Notes: a model not told the origin generated them from the sequence alone. A stretch of 64,000 nucleotides of DNA from Sporocytophaga myxococcoides DSM 11118 (GCF_000426725.1 NZ_AUFX01000004.1:1-64000); one strand, 5' to 3'. Shown: positions 27,126 to 36,668, counted from the stretch's first letter. Translations and numbers: made by a program.

Positions 27126-27413
27126 TTTATAAGGAAAAGATCCCTATTACATTTAGTAGTCAATAGAAATAATGTTGAAACAAAGCTTTTTTATTGCCAA
27201 TGAATATCTTGAATTACTTTTAAAAATCTACACTAGTTAGAGCCCAGTCACCTTTAAATTCTTTTTTTTTAAAATGAAAAACCTAACGATGCAACTGAAA
27301 GGGATAGGATCATTCTTCAAAGATAAATGAGGAATGTAATCACTAAGAAGATTATTATAAATGCAATTTTATATGATTTAACATTGAAAATTTATAACTA
27401 TTATACATTCCTG

Positions 27414-27443
27414 CAGGCGACGTTTCATTTTTCTTTCCGGTCC
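27414..27443 (+). promoter_or_regulatory. bipartite promoter-like motif, copy 1
   Basis: CAGGCGACGTTT (27414-27425), 14 bases, then GTCC (27440-27443), 35 bases before the ATG at 27479. The same two elements with the same 14-base spacing precede the gene at 29683. This could be an ECF sigma promoter (inference). Confidence 0.55.
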
Positions 27444-27478
27444 TTATAATAAAGAACCAATCTATCGACAAAAAAACT

Positions 27479-29356
27479 ATGAAAACAAAACTCTACTTGA
27501 AGGGATTGCTCACGCTAGCAATTGTTCCTGTCTTTTCAATCAACGTCAATGCTCAAAAAACCGAGCCGCAGGGACTCAAGAGCATGATAAACAGTGTACC
27601 TCCCAGCCCATTGGCCAATCCGCATGTACATTCGCATATAAAACAAAATCCTCATACAGAAAGTGATTCGCTTTCGCTTGTAATAGATGCCCCTCTCACA
27701 TCAATCTTCACTTTGACAATCTCTGATACTGCAAATGTTGTAATTGATACAGTAAGCGTACATGGCGGAGAGAATGCACTTCTTCTTCCAATAGGTCATT
27801 ATTCCTATACTCTGACAGATGCACAAGGACTTATTGTTTCTAAAGGCAAAATTGATGTAAAGGCTCCGCATGTACATTCACATGTAAAACAAAATCCTCA
27901 TGCTGAAAGTGATTCGCTTATTCTTGTGGTGGATGCCCCTCTAGCATCAATCTTCACTTTGACAATCTCGGATTCTGCAAATATTGTAATCAATTCATTA
28001 AGCGTACATGGTGGAGAGAATGTGCTTCCTGTTCTTCCAATAGGCCGTTATTCCTATACGCTGACAGATACACAAGGACTTGTTGTTTCTAAAGGCAAAA
28101 TAGATATTAAGGCTCCGCATATACATTCGCATGTAAAACAGAATCCTCATGCAGAGAGCGATTCTCTTACTCTTGTTATAGATGCACCACTATCAGAAAT
28201 CTTCACTTTGACGATTTCAGATACTGCAGATGTTGTAATCTATACATTAAGCGTACATGGTGGAGAGAATGCACTTCCAGTTCTTCCGATAGGCCAATAT
28301 TCCTATACGCTGACAGACGCTCAGGGACTTATTGTTTCCAAAGGCAAAATAGACGTTAAGGCTCCACATGTACATTCGCATGTAAAACATAGTCCTCCAG
28401 CAGAGAGCGACTCTCTTATTCTTGTTATAGATGCACCACTATCAGAAATCTTCACTTTGACGATTTCAGATACTGCAGATGTTGTAATCAATATATTAAG
28501 CGTACATGGTGGAGAGAATGCACTTCCTGTTCTTCCAATAGGACATTATTCCTATACGCTGACAGACGCTCAGGGACTTATTGTTTCCAAAGGCAAAATA
28601 GATGTTAAGGCTCCACATGTACATTCACATGTAAAACATAATCCTCCAGCAGAGAGCGACTCTCTTATTCTTGTTATAGATGCACCACTATCAGAAATCT
28701 TCACTTTGACGATTTCCGACACTGCCAAGGTTGTTATAAATACTTTAAGCGTGCATGGTGGAGAGAATGCACTTCCTGTTCTTCCAATAGGACATTATTC
28801 CTATGCACTCGCAGATGATCAAGGAATTATTGTTTCTAAAGGTAAAATAGATGTAAAAGCTCCGAAAATTAAAAGCTCCATCCGTCCTGGACATGTTCAC
28901 TCAGGCGACACCTTATCCATCCAGATAGATGCCGATGTAGCACAATCATTTACATTAAATATTTATACAATAAGTGATAGTCTTGTACAGACATTAACTG
29001 TCAATGGAGGTTCCAATACATTGCCAACTCTTTCTTCAGGATTTTATCAATATGAACTATTGAACAGTGATGGATACAAAGTATCACAAGGTAAAATAGC
29101 TATACATCCTCCAAAAGTTCATACTCTTATAGCTCCAAATCCATCAAATGCGGGAGAAGCAAATATTTCCATTGACGCACCTGCTTCTGAAATATTTACC
29201 TTAAATATTTATGATGCAGCAGATCTTGTTTCAACACAACCTATAACTGGTGGTGTTACTTTACTTCCTCCAACACTGGATTCCGGAATTCACTTTTACA
29301 CTGTTGTGAATGCCAAGGGAGACATAGTATCTAAAGGAAGAATCATGATTTATTAA
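27479..29356 (+). CDS. secreted protein of seven tandem sorting-domain-like modules
   Basis: A 625-residue protein: signal peptide (about 1-25, ending VNAQ), a short linker, then seven modules starting near residues 48, 130, 213, 296, 379, 462 and 545. The period is 83 residues (249 bases; 246 for the first). Each has a PNP/QNP-like opening, SDSLxLxIDAPxSxIFTLxI, a gly-rich turn, GxYSYTLTDxxGxIVSKGKI. This follows the plan of a T9SS type A sorting domain (PNP, amphipathic strands, G-x-Y-x-Y, K-x-I). The last module ends the protein and probably serves as the real signal. Modules 1-5 are nearly identical; 6 and 7 have diverged. There is no enzymatic domain. Function is unknown. Confidence 0.8.
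   Translation: MKTKLYLKGLLTLAIVPVFSINVNAQKTEPQGLKSMINSVPPSPLANPHVHSHIKQNPHTESDSLSLVIDAPLTSIFTLTISDTANVVIDTVSVHGGENALLLPIGHYSYTLTDAQGLIVSKGKIDVKAPHVHSHVKQNPHAESDSLILVVDAPLASIFTLTISDSANIVINSLSVHGGENVLPVLPIGRYSYTLTDTQGLVVSKGKIDIKAPHIHSHVKQNPHAESDSLTLVIDAPLSEIFTLTISDTADVVIYTLSVHGGENALPVLPIGQYSYTLTDAQGLIVSKGKIDVKAPHVHSHVKHSPPAESDSLILVIDAPLSEIFTLTISDTADVVINILSVHGGENALPVLPIGHYSYTLTDAQGLIVSKGKIDVKAPHVHSHVKHNPPAESDSLILVIDAPLSEIFTLTISDTAKVVINTLSVHGGENALPVLPIGHYSYALADDQGIIVSKGKIDVKAPKIKSSIRPGHVHSGDTLSIQIDADVAQSFTLNIYTISDSLVQTLTVNGGSNTLPTLSSGFYQYELLNSDGYKVSQGKIAIHPPKVHTLIAPNPSNAGEANISIDAPASEIFTLNIYDAADLVSTQPITGGVTLLPPTLDSGIHFYTVVNAKGDIVSKGRIMIY
27620..29356 (+). repeat. coding tandem repeat, 249-bp unit, seven copies
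   Basis: Unit starts at 27620, 27866, 28115, 28364, 28613, 28862 and 29111. Copies 1-5 share long identical stretches, which suggests recent expansion or homogenisation; units 6 and 7 have many changes. Copy number could vary between strains. Confidence 0.95.
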
Positions 29357-29380
29357 GTGCAGGTTATAATGAATAAATTG

Positions 29381-29413
29381 AGCCCATTGGTCGCGAGATC
29401 AATGGGCTTTTTA
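29381..29413 (+). terminator. terminator after the module-repeat gene
   Basis: AGCCCATTG (29381-29389) pairs with CAATGGGCT (29400-29408), followed by TTTTT. The rest of 29357-29682 holds only the promoter-like motif at 29588. Confidence 0.85.
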
Positions 29414-29587
29414 TTAAAAATATAAGGCTCATTATAAAAGTCCCATTGCAAACACATTTATAGCAAATCCGGAGATATCCATTATATAACCTCTCAGCCC
29501 AGAATCACTCCTCCTATTATATTTCCAAAATTCATACAATACTGAAGATCAAACACTTTTGCGCAACTTGCATTTTTTTAATATTCA

Positions 29588-29617
29588 CAGGCGACGTTTA
29601 AAAAAAAGTACCTGTCC
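29588..29617 (+). promoter_or_regulatory. bipartite promoter-like motif, copy 2
   Basis: CAGGCGACGTTT (29588-29599), 14 bases, then GTCC (29614-29617), 65 bases before the ATG at 29683. It is identical in both elements and spacing to 27414-27443, while the spacer sequences differ, as expected for a binding site. Confidence 0.55.
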
Positions 29618-29682
29618 ATTTTATAGGAGGCCTATTTTAGCTTTAATAAAAAAAGAGTTTCCTGATTTTAAAACTATTTAGT

Positions 29683-32600
29683 ATGAAAAAAACCGCATTT
29701 TCCTTTTTCTGCTCAGGCATTTGCAAAAGGGCACTTGTTTGCTTGTTTATACTAATTCATGTTAATGCATTATCCCAGAACGATCTACCAGCTCCTCAGG
29801 CAAATTATCAAACCATTCCAGCAGGAAGTTTTATAATTCCCATGGATAATAATTATCAATCCATTGTGCCCGCCGGACAGGCTCCCTTTAACCTGAAGGC
29901 ATATGGCCTGGTTAATTCATTGCTTCAAAATGGAATACCTGTTAAATGGATCATCAACTCAAATAAACAAAGAGATGATGTTGACCTTACTGCTTTAGCA
30001 GAAAGGGTAGCACCGGGATTCATAGCAGGTACCACAATTGATTTCAGAGGAGGTCCTTTTATAGTTCCGGATACAGTTTTGCCTTGTGGACAAACTACAA
30101 CAGAGATTATAAATGCTTTCGGAAATAATGTAGTAGTCTATAAACTACTTAGCAATACTTCCGCAGATGTTAGATACACAGTCACGCACAGACCTAAAAT
30201 AGCAGTATTTAATAACGGAGGCAATCAGCAAATACACATGAAAATACTTGATGCAGCAGGCATCAGTTATGATATAATGGATGCCGCACATATTGAAGAA
30301 CTTAAAAACTGTTACACCTTTGCTTCAGAACCACATGCTGAAGTTTCACAAGTAAGCCAGGCAGTTATTGATGGTGTAAAGGCATTTGTAATGAGTGGAG
30401 GAAACTTTCTGGCCCAGTGCCATGCTATAGACACATACGAAAGCAGGGGATTTTTCCAGACAACTGCTGGTATTGAAAGTGTTAATATAAAAGTTTCACA
30501 TCATTACCCAAATGCCAATATGGCTTTTGCCCAGATCAACGGTCCAGCTATGGAAAATTCCGGTGGTTCCATAGATAACTACAGGCTAAAAGCCGGATCA
30601 AGCTGGAGACCTTACACCTACCCCATCATAACCAATTTAAGTTCAGACACCATCATAGCGACAGGAGCACACCTTATTGCTCCTTCTGCTCCTGGTGGAA
30701 ATGTCTTTTATCTTGGAGGCCACGATTACTCAAAAAGTGGTGGCAAACAAAATACCACCCCCAATCTCACCAATATGGCCAGTGTCAACGATTTACGTTT
30801 ATATCTCAACGCTTCTTTAATTCCTAGTGGAAACACACACGGAATTTGGGCAAATGCCGGTGAGCCAAGCCATATACTAAGCTGTACAGATAGTGTTAGA
30901 TTAGGATGCACAGAGGTTGGCCCTCCTGGCTCAACCTTTTTATGGAGCCCGCCTGAAGGTCTTAGCTGCACAACATGCCCAAATCCAGTTGCTAAACCCA
31001 AAATCACAACCACTTATAAATTACAGGTAATCAATACCTGTATTGCAATAGATACAGTAAGAGTAATTGTAGCACCTAAGCCTGTTGCCCAGTTCACCAA
31101 TACAACTGTTTGTCAGGGAGAGGTTACTACGTTTACAAACCAATCTTCCAATTCAAATTATTGGCAATGGAATTTCGGAGACCCGGCATTGGGTGCCGGC
31201 AATACATCTTCTGTTAAGAATCCTTCTCTCATTTTCAGTGCTGCAGGAAACTTTACAGTCACTCTTATTTCCGGTACCGATCCAAGCTGTTCTGATACAA
31301 TTGTAAAGATTATTACAGTAAGGCCTTTACCTGATATTAAAGTAAACTCAGATACTATTTGTCTTGGCGAGTCTATATTATTAACTGCTTCCGGAGCAAC
31401 CACGTATTCATGGTCTACAGGAGCAACTTCCAGTTCGATTAGTGTTAAACCCACAACCACCACAAGCTATATTGTAAAGGGGGCTAAAGATGGTTGTATT
31501 TCAAGAGACACTGCCACAATAACTGTAAGTCCTCTGCTAATACCTGCCGTGATATCTACCAATGTTACTTGTTCTGGAGGATCTGATGGAAGGGCCACCG
31601 TTAATTTGAGCGGCGGGATACCTGAATATTCATATAGTTGGAACAGCAATCCTGTACAAACCACCGCCCAAGCTATAGGCTTGCCAGCTGGAAATTATAC
31701 GGTTAAAATAACTGATATAGCAGGCTGTTCTTCAGTCGCATCTGTTTCAATTAATCAACCGGATCCACTTTCTGCAACTGTCTTAAGCACCAATGCACTT
31801 TGCAACAGCAATGATGGATCTGCCACAGTTACTGTTGCAGGAGGCACGCCTTTTTATTCTTATAGTTGGAACACCAATCCAATTCAGACAACTTCTAAGG
31901 CAATAAACCTTTCATCAGGTAATTATATAGTAACAATTACTGATACCAATGCTTGTTCAATCATCGCATCAGCATCAATTGCGGAATTTCACACGATGAC
32001 ATTAACCATGACGTCCTCAAATGTATCCTGCAACGGAGGTTCAGATGGTTCTGCTATTGTAAGTCCTTCGGGAGGAATACCTGCATATTCTTATAGTTGG
32101 AATACTATTCCTGCTCAAACTACAGCACAAGCGGTAAATCTTCAGGCTGGTGTTTATACTGCAACCGTAACAGATGCTAATGGATGTATTTCTACCGCTA
32201 CTGCAACAGTCAAAGAGCCGGATCCCTTATCGCTTTATGTGAGTTCTGCAAATCCAACTTGTATTTCGAGTGGAGAGGCCACCGTTACTGCAGCAGGAGG
32301 AACACCTTCTTACTCTTATAGATGGAATTCCAGTCCAGAACAGACAACAGCTACAGCAATAAATTTACCTGTAGGAAATTTTGTTGTAACTGTTACAGAT
32401 ATTAATAATTGCCAGATGGATACAACTGTTATTCTGGCTGCTCCACCCGAACCAATTGCTGATTTTAGTTTCAATAGCCCTTGTGTGGGCTCTCCTACCA
32501 CATACAAAGATCATTCTACGCTGAGCTCAGGAGATATCATTAAAAGAGAATGGGACTTCGGAGATCAGGTCTCGGGGATTCATAATTTCTCCATAGAAGA

Positions 32601-33483
32601 CGCTCCTTCACATACATATGGAACTTTCGGAACATTCAATACAAGATTAATAGTAACATCAAATCTCGGGTGTAAAGATACTATCCTTAAACCGGTAGAA
32701 GTTTATCCAATACCAGTAGTTAAATTTGGGCCATTCGAAAAAGGCTGTGGTGCAATCTGTGTGGATTTCAAAGATTCCTCCACTGTTATCAATGGTTTTA
32801 TTCAAAGCTGGTCTTGGAATTTTGGAGATCCGAATAACCCTAATAATACTTCGAATCAGAAAAACCCAACTCATTGCTACAATCAACCGGGAACCTATGA
32901 CGCAACTCTTAAGGTAACTTCCAATCATGAATGTTCATCGCAACTGACCATTCCAGATATTGTCAAGGTTTATAAGAAACCTTCTGTCGATTTAGGACCT
33001 GATCAGAAAATATGTACTGAGATTGAAATAAACGCATCCAGAATGCTAAATGCAGGTCCAGGAAGGAAATATTTATGGAAGCCTACGGGAGACACTGTAC
33101 AAACCATATATGTCTACAAACCCGGGACGTATAATGTAACTGTTACAGACGAAAATAACTGTTCAGCATCTGAACTTGTAAACGTAAGAGAGGTCTGTCC
33201 GCCACGACTCTTTGTGGGAAATGCATTTAGTCCTGATGGTGATGGAATTAATGACCGGTACATTACACATTACGCACATGTTGGAAAGTTTCAGTTGCTT
33301 ATCTTTAACCGCTGGGGAGAAATTATTTTTGAATCAAGAGATCCCGATCACTACTGGGATGGAATATACAGAGAAGAACCAATGCCAGTGGGAGTTTATG
33401 CATGGATCATCACCTATGAAGGAGATTCCGAGGAATACAGAGGGCCTTATAAACTAGAAGGAAGTGTTACTGTTGTCAGGTAA
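29683..33483 (+). CDS. adhesin-like protein: amidotransferase-like domain, PKD and SprB repeats, type B T9SS C-terminus
   Basis: A 1266-residue secreted protein. Signal peptide about 1-31. The N-terminal domain (about 35-395) has a class I amidotransferase-like look: a hydrophobic strand, then MSGGNFLAQC246HAID as a possible nucleophile elbow. Then come a PKD domain (about 465-545, WNFGDP), an Ig-like domain (550-620), four SprB-type repeats of about 75 residues (625-925, GGxPxYSYxWN..PxQTT), two more PKD domains (925-1100) and a CHU_C/gliding-motility C-terminal domain (about 1180-1266, NAFSPDGDGIND, FNRWGE). Such type B termini depend on a PorP/SprF-like partner, and one is encoded two genes downstream. 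Confidence 0.88.
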   Translation: MKKTAFSFFCSGICKRALVCLFILIHVNALSQNDLPAPQANYQTIPAGSFIIPMDNNYQSIVPAGQAPFNLKAYGLVNSLLQNGIPVKWIINSNKQRDDVDLTALAERVAPGFIAGTTIDFRGGPFIVPDTVLPCGQTTTEIINAFGNNVVVYKLLSNTSADVRYTVTHRPKIAVFNNGGNQQIHMKILDAAGISYDIMDAAHIEELKNCYTFASEPHAEVSQVSQAVIDGVKAFVMSGGNFLAQCHAIDTYESRGFFQTTAGIESVNIKVSHHYPNANMAFAQINGPAMENSGGSIDNYRLKAGSSWRPYTYPIITNLSSDTIIATGAHLIAPSAPGGNVFYLGGHDYSKSGGKQNTTPNLTNMASVNDLRLYLNASLIPSGNTHGIWANAGEPSHILSCTDSVRLGCTEVGPPGSTFLWSPPEGLSCTTCPNPVAKPKITTTYKLQVINTCIAIDTVRVIVAPKPVAQFTNTTVCQGEVTTFTNQSSNSNYWQWNFGDPALGAGNTSSVKNPSLIFSAAGNFTVTLISGTDPSCSDTIVKIITVRPLPDIKVNSDTICLGESILLTASGATTYSWSTGATSSSISVKPTTTTSYIVKGAKDGCISRDTATITVSPLLIPAVISTNVTCSGGSDGRATVNLSGGIPEYSYSWNSNPVQTTAQAIGLPAGNYTVKITDIAGCSSVASVSINQPDPLSATVLSTNALCNSNDGSATVTVAGGTPFYSYSWNTNPIQTTSKAINLSSGNYIVTITDTNACSIIASASIAEFHTMTLTMTSSNVSCNGGSDGSAIVSPSGGIPAYSYSWNTIPAQTTAQAVNLQAGVYTATVTDANGCISTATATVKEPDPLSLYVSSANPTCISSGEATVTAAGGTPSYSYRWNSSPEQTTATAINLPVGNFVVTVTDINNCQMDTTVILAAPPEPIADFSFNSPCVGSPTTYKDHSTLSSGDIIKREWDFGDQVSGIHNFSIEDAPSHTYGTFGTFNTRLIVTSNLGCKDTILKPVEVYPIPVVKFGPFEKGCGAICVDFKDSSTVINGFIQSWSWNFGDPNNPNNTSNQKNPTHCYNQPGTYDATLKVTSNHECSSQLTIPDIVKVYKKPSVDLGPDQKICTEIEINASRMLNAGPGRKYLWKPTGDTVQTIYVYKPGTYNVTVTDENNCSASELVNVREVCPPRLFVGNAFSPDGDGINDRYITHYAHVGKFQLLIFNRWGEIIFESRDPDHYWDGIYREEPMPVGVYAWIITYEGDSEEYRGPYKLEGSVTVVR

Positions 33484-33489
33484 TGAATT

Positions 33490-33795
33490 ATGATAAGAGA
33501 GAAATCAACAATAATACTTCTAACATTGGCAAGCCTCCTTTTTACTGCGTGCCAAAGCGAAAGGTATAGAAAAGACAGAAAAAACAAGTTGAGCAAACAC
33601 ACGATTAAAGCAAGTGATTATCTTGCTAAACAAGCTATTGAGCTTACGCAGGGAAATATAGAAAACAGAGAAAACACAGAAAAGAAAGACAGAAAAAGAC
33701 AGGAAAAGCTACAAAAAGAGCTTAATGAAGCCAATAAAAGAACAAGTAAAGTTGCTCCAGTAAATAAGCACAAAGGCAATTTTAAATTTTATTAA
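33490..33795 (+). CDS. small charged lipoprotein
   Basis: A 101-residue predicted lipoprotein: a hydrophobic N-terminus with lipobox LFTAC (Cys near 21), then a Lys/Arg/Glu-rich, probably helical or coiled-coil body (residues 25-90). I recognise no family. It sits 6 bases after the adhesin-like gene and 4 bases before porP/sprF, so it is almost certainly part of that operon. It may anchor or assist the surface complex (inference). Confidence 0.75.
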   Translation: MIREKSTIILLTLASLLFTACQSERYRKDRKNKLSKHTIKASDYLAKQAIELTQGNIENRENTEKKDRKRQEKLQKELNEANKRTSKVAPVNKHKGNFKFY

Positions 33796-33799
33796 GAAT

Positions 33800-34843
33800 A
33801 TGTTGCGAGCTCAATTTCCTTTCTTATTGACTACATTTCTGATTTATTGGATATTCAATATAAATAACTGCATTGCACAAGACATTCAATATTCTCAGTT
33901 TTATGCAAATGTATTGTACCTGAATCCGGCATTTGCAGGTAATGCTCATGCACTAAGAGGAATGTTCCATCAACGTATTCAATGGCCAGCACTGGATGCA
34001 AAATATATTACTTCTCACGTTTCTGTAGACAGTTATTTCACCAAAGCCAACAGTGGAATTGGGTTTATGGTATATAAAGACTGGCAAGGAGCAAATATTA
34101 TTTCATCAACAGAATCTGCATTGCAATATGCCTATGAACTTCACCTTAGCAATAAACATTCTTTCCGGGCAGGAATACAGACAAGTTATGTATCCCGCAA
34201 TATCAATTATTCCGGATTGTATTTTCCAGATCAGTATAGTTCAAATGGATACCTTGGTAAACAAACCAATCAACCGACCAACAATGATATCCTTCAATAT
34301 TGGGACTTTACCTCTGGTGGTATATTTTACTCAGACAACTATTGGGTTGGAGTTACATATGCTCATATGAATCAACCAAATCAATCCTTTTACGGAGAAG
34401 AAAGTCGTCTTCCATATAAACTTGATTTTATCGGAGGCTTTCGCATAGACTTTGAAAAGAAAAACGAATTTAAAGAAGGCTATCAGGGAAGAGATATTTA
34501 TCTGACCCCTACTGCTCATTATAAGCTTCAGGGGAAATCAGATCAGTTTGACCTTGGCCTTTATCTTCTATACGATCACCTGATTACTGGATTCTGGTAT
34601 AGAGGTATTCCTTTAATGAAGCACTACAGGTGGGGCCTGCAAAATAATGAATCAATTGTATTGCTTGCAGGATGGCGTGTAAATAGTTTGAGCATAAGTT
34701 ATAGCTATGATTACACAGTATCAAAACTTGCTCTCGCGAAAACAGGAGGATCACATGAACTTAACATAACATACTTATACGATATATCCAGAAAGAAAAA
34801 GAAAATCATGAAGAGAATACCTTGTCCCCATTTTTATAAATAA
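33800..34843 (+). CDS. PorP/SprF family T9SS outer-membrane protein
   Basis: A 347-residue outer-membrane beta-barrel. The signal peptide ends NCIAQ (about 26). The family hallmark follows: DIQYSQFYANVLYLNPAFAG near 27-46, then alternating amphipathic strands to the end. In Flavobacterium johnsoniae SprF is needed for surface export of SprB, which has a type B C-terminus. The adjacent 1266-residue type B protein is therefore the likely client. Third gene of a tight operon. The 207-base gap to the sigma gene shows no clear terminator. Confidence 0.9.
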   Translation: MLRAQFPFLLTTFLIYWIFNINNCIAQDIQYSQFYANVLYLNPAFAGNAHALRGMFHQRIQWPALDAKYITSHVSVDSYFTKANSGIGFMVYKDWQGANIISSTESALQYAYELHLSNKHSFRAGIQTSYVSRNINYSGLYFPDQYSSNGYLGKQTNQPTNNDILQYWDFTSGGIFYSDNYWVGVTYAHMNQPNQSFYGEESRLPYKLDFIGGFRIDFEKKNEFKEGYQGRDIYLTPTAHYKLQGKSDQFDLGLYLLYDHLITGFWYRGIPLMKHYRWGLQNNESIVLLAGWRVNSLSISYSYDYTVSKLALAKTGGSHELNITYLYDISRKKKKIMKRIPCPHFYK

Positions 34844-35050
34844 AAAAACTATAAATGTGGGGTTCCTGTATCTAAAATTATTCTTTATTTAAAAAGCAGA
34901 TATGCCGATTTTTCTTAACAAATCCTGATTTACTATTTATAAAAAATCAGAACTAATTATTAAAGTTTCAGTTTTGTTTTTTCTTGGAAATATGACTATA
35001 TTCTATTTCGATTTATAAGTATCTCTTGTATACCAAAGCAAAGTGCATTT

Positions 35051-35623
35051 ATGGACAAATCAATAATAACAGCTGCGGCAGAGGGTGATAAACAAGCTTT
35101 CAGAACTATATTCAATTATTTTGTGCCAAGATTGAGGCCCATAGCACTGAGATATGCAAGAACGGAATTTGAAGCAGAAGACATCCTTCAGGAAGCGTTT
35201 GTAAAAGTTTATCGTAACCTGAAAACATATAAGTTCGAAGGATCCTTTGAAGGCTGGATTAAAAGAATTGTGATCAATACTGCATTAAATCACTACGACA
35301 AATATAAAAAAGACTACCAGCTTGATAATATTGAAATCTATGAAGAAGAAGAACTAGGATCTGAAGAGGCCAAAGATATTGATGAAGTTGAATCTTCAGA
35401 ACTTTTATCCATCTTACAGAAACTCCCCAATGGATACAGACTTGTAATGAATCTGTACGTATTAGAAGAGTATTCACATAAAGAAATCGGGCAAGCCCTT
35501 GGTATCTCAGAAGGAAGTGCCCGTTCGCAATATTCAAAAGCTCGTAAACATATAAAAAAATTACTAGCAGGGCTGCGAAATAACAATAAAGCTAATCTTA
35601 TTAATAAAGACTCTACTATCTAA
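35051..35623 (+). CDS. RNA polymerase sigma factor, ECF family
   Basis: A 190-residue sigma-70 family factor. Region 2 covers about 10-80 (FEAEDILQEAFVKVYRNL, then FEGSFEGWIKRIVINTALNH) and region 4 about 115-175 (LPNGYRLVMNLYVLEEYSHKEIGQALGISEGSARSQYSKAR). It stands directly upstream (4-base gap) of a FecR-type anti-sigma gene, the usual Bacteroidota pair. Its target promoters may include the bipartite motif found before the two surface-protein genes at 27.4 and 29.6 kb (inference). Confidence 0.92.
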   Translation: MDKSIITAAAEGDKQAFRTIFNYFVPRLRPIALRYARTEFEAEDILQEAFVKVYRNLKTYKFEGSFEGWIKRIVINTALNHYDKYKKDYQLDNIEIYEEEELGSEEAKDIDEVESSELLSILQKLPNGYRLVMNLYVLEEYSHKEIGQALGISEGSARSQYSKARKHIKKLLAGLRNNNKANLINKDSTI

Positions 35624-35627
35624 ATAA

Positions 35628-36668
35628 ATGAAAGAGCTCGGAAAAATAGATTCTTTCAAGGATCGAATAAAAAATAAAATGGATGACAGTCCTGTATATA
35701 AAGGCTCGGAAGACCTTTTATGGTCAAAGGTGATTGATAACATTGAAGAAAATGAAGCAAAAGAAAAATCTGTTATCATAAAAATTCATCCGTATATCTG
35801 GTATGCTTCTGCCGCATTAGTCATGGTCAGTTTATTTATAGGTATGCTCTATTGGAAGGAAAAGCAAGATACCGGAGTGGTAGCTACTAGTAAACAACAT
35901 CAGAAAGAATCATCTCAAATTATTGAGAATAAGAAAACAGAAATAAGTGTAATCAATTCACCAACTGTTGATAAAAAGATATCTGCGGAATCAGATGTTA
36001 ATATTAATAATAATAAATCAACAGAACTTACGACTCAGATTGCTTCTGAAGATAAAATTAGTGAATATGATTTACCAGATGGCTCCCATCTTACCTTAAA
36101 TAAACTAGCTTCTGTAGAGGTTAAACCTAATTTTAAAAAGGAAAGAAGTCTCTCAATGCAAGGAGAAGTATACTTTGAAATTGAGCCAGACAAGACACAC
36201 CCATTTAACATTTATTTTGGCAATCATCGCTTGCTTGTGGTAGGTACCAAATTCAATGTGCGGAATATAAAAGAAGAAATTTACAAAGAAATTTCAGTGA
36301 CTGAAGGGATTGTTAAGGTATTTCCTAATAATCAGGGAAAAGGCATAGAAGTAAAAGCCGGAGAACAATTAAAAATAAATCCGGAAGGATTAACCGAATC
36401 AGTAAAAACAGATTCCTACAGTTTTATCTTCTGGAAAGTTGGTATTCTTGAATTCAAAAATTCAACTATGGAAGATGTTGCTGTACTTATGTCAAGGCGC
36501 TATAACCAAAAAATAAATATTGCACATTCCATTTCAAAATGTACCTTTACAGGAGATTTTACGCAACTCCATCTGGATGAAGCTATTCAAATCTTAAAGA
36601 TCACAACTTCGTATAAGGTAGAAAAAAGAAAGGATGAAATTTACATTTCGGGAGAAGGATGTAAGTAA
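35628..36668 (+). CDS. FecR family anti-sigma regulator
   Basis: A 346-residue inner-membrane protein: cytoplasmic N-terminus (1-52), one membrane helix (about 54-76), a low-complexity Ser/Lys/Asn linker, a FecR domain (about 145-245, with LPDGSHLTLNKLASVEV and GEVYFEI) and a C-terminal DUF4974 domain (about 270-345, FKNSTMEDVAVLMSRRYN). Such proteins hold ECF sigma factors and relay signals from outer-membrane partners. Its 3' end overlaps the next gene by 35 bases, suggesting translational coupling. Confidence 0.92.
   Translation: MKELGKIDSFKDRIKNKMDDSPVYKGSEDLLWSKVIDNIEENEAKEKSVIIKIHPYIWYASAALVMVSLFIGMLYWKEKQDTGVVATSKQHQKESSQIIENKKTEISVINSPTVDKKISAESDVNINNNKSTELTTQIASEDKISEYDLPDGSHLTLNKLASVEVKPNFKKERSLSMQGEVYFEIEPDKTHPFNIYFGNHRLLVVGTKFNVRNIKEEIYKEISVTEGIVKVFPNNQGKGIEVKAGEQLKINPEGLTESVKTDSYSFIFWKVGILEFKNSTMEDVAVLMSRRYNQKINIAHSISKCTFTGDFTQLHLDEAIQILKITTSYKVEKRKDEIYISGEGCK

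Noticed and set aside
15396-27130. Mobile element with integrase or transposase
   Set aside because: I found no recombinase, transposase or terminal inverted repeats; only tRNA fragments and one 107-bp repeat suggest past mobility.
27620-29110. Regularly spaced near-identical repeats that could suggest a CRISPR or satellite array
   Set aside because: The period is 249 bases, there are no unique spacers, and one reading frame runs through all copies; these are coding repeats.
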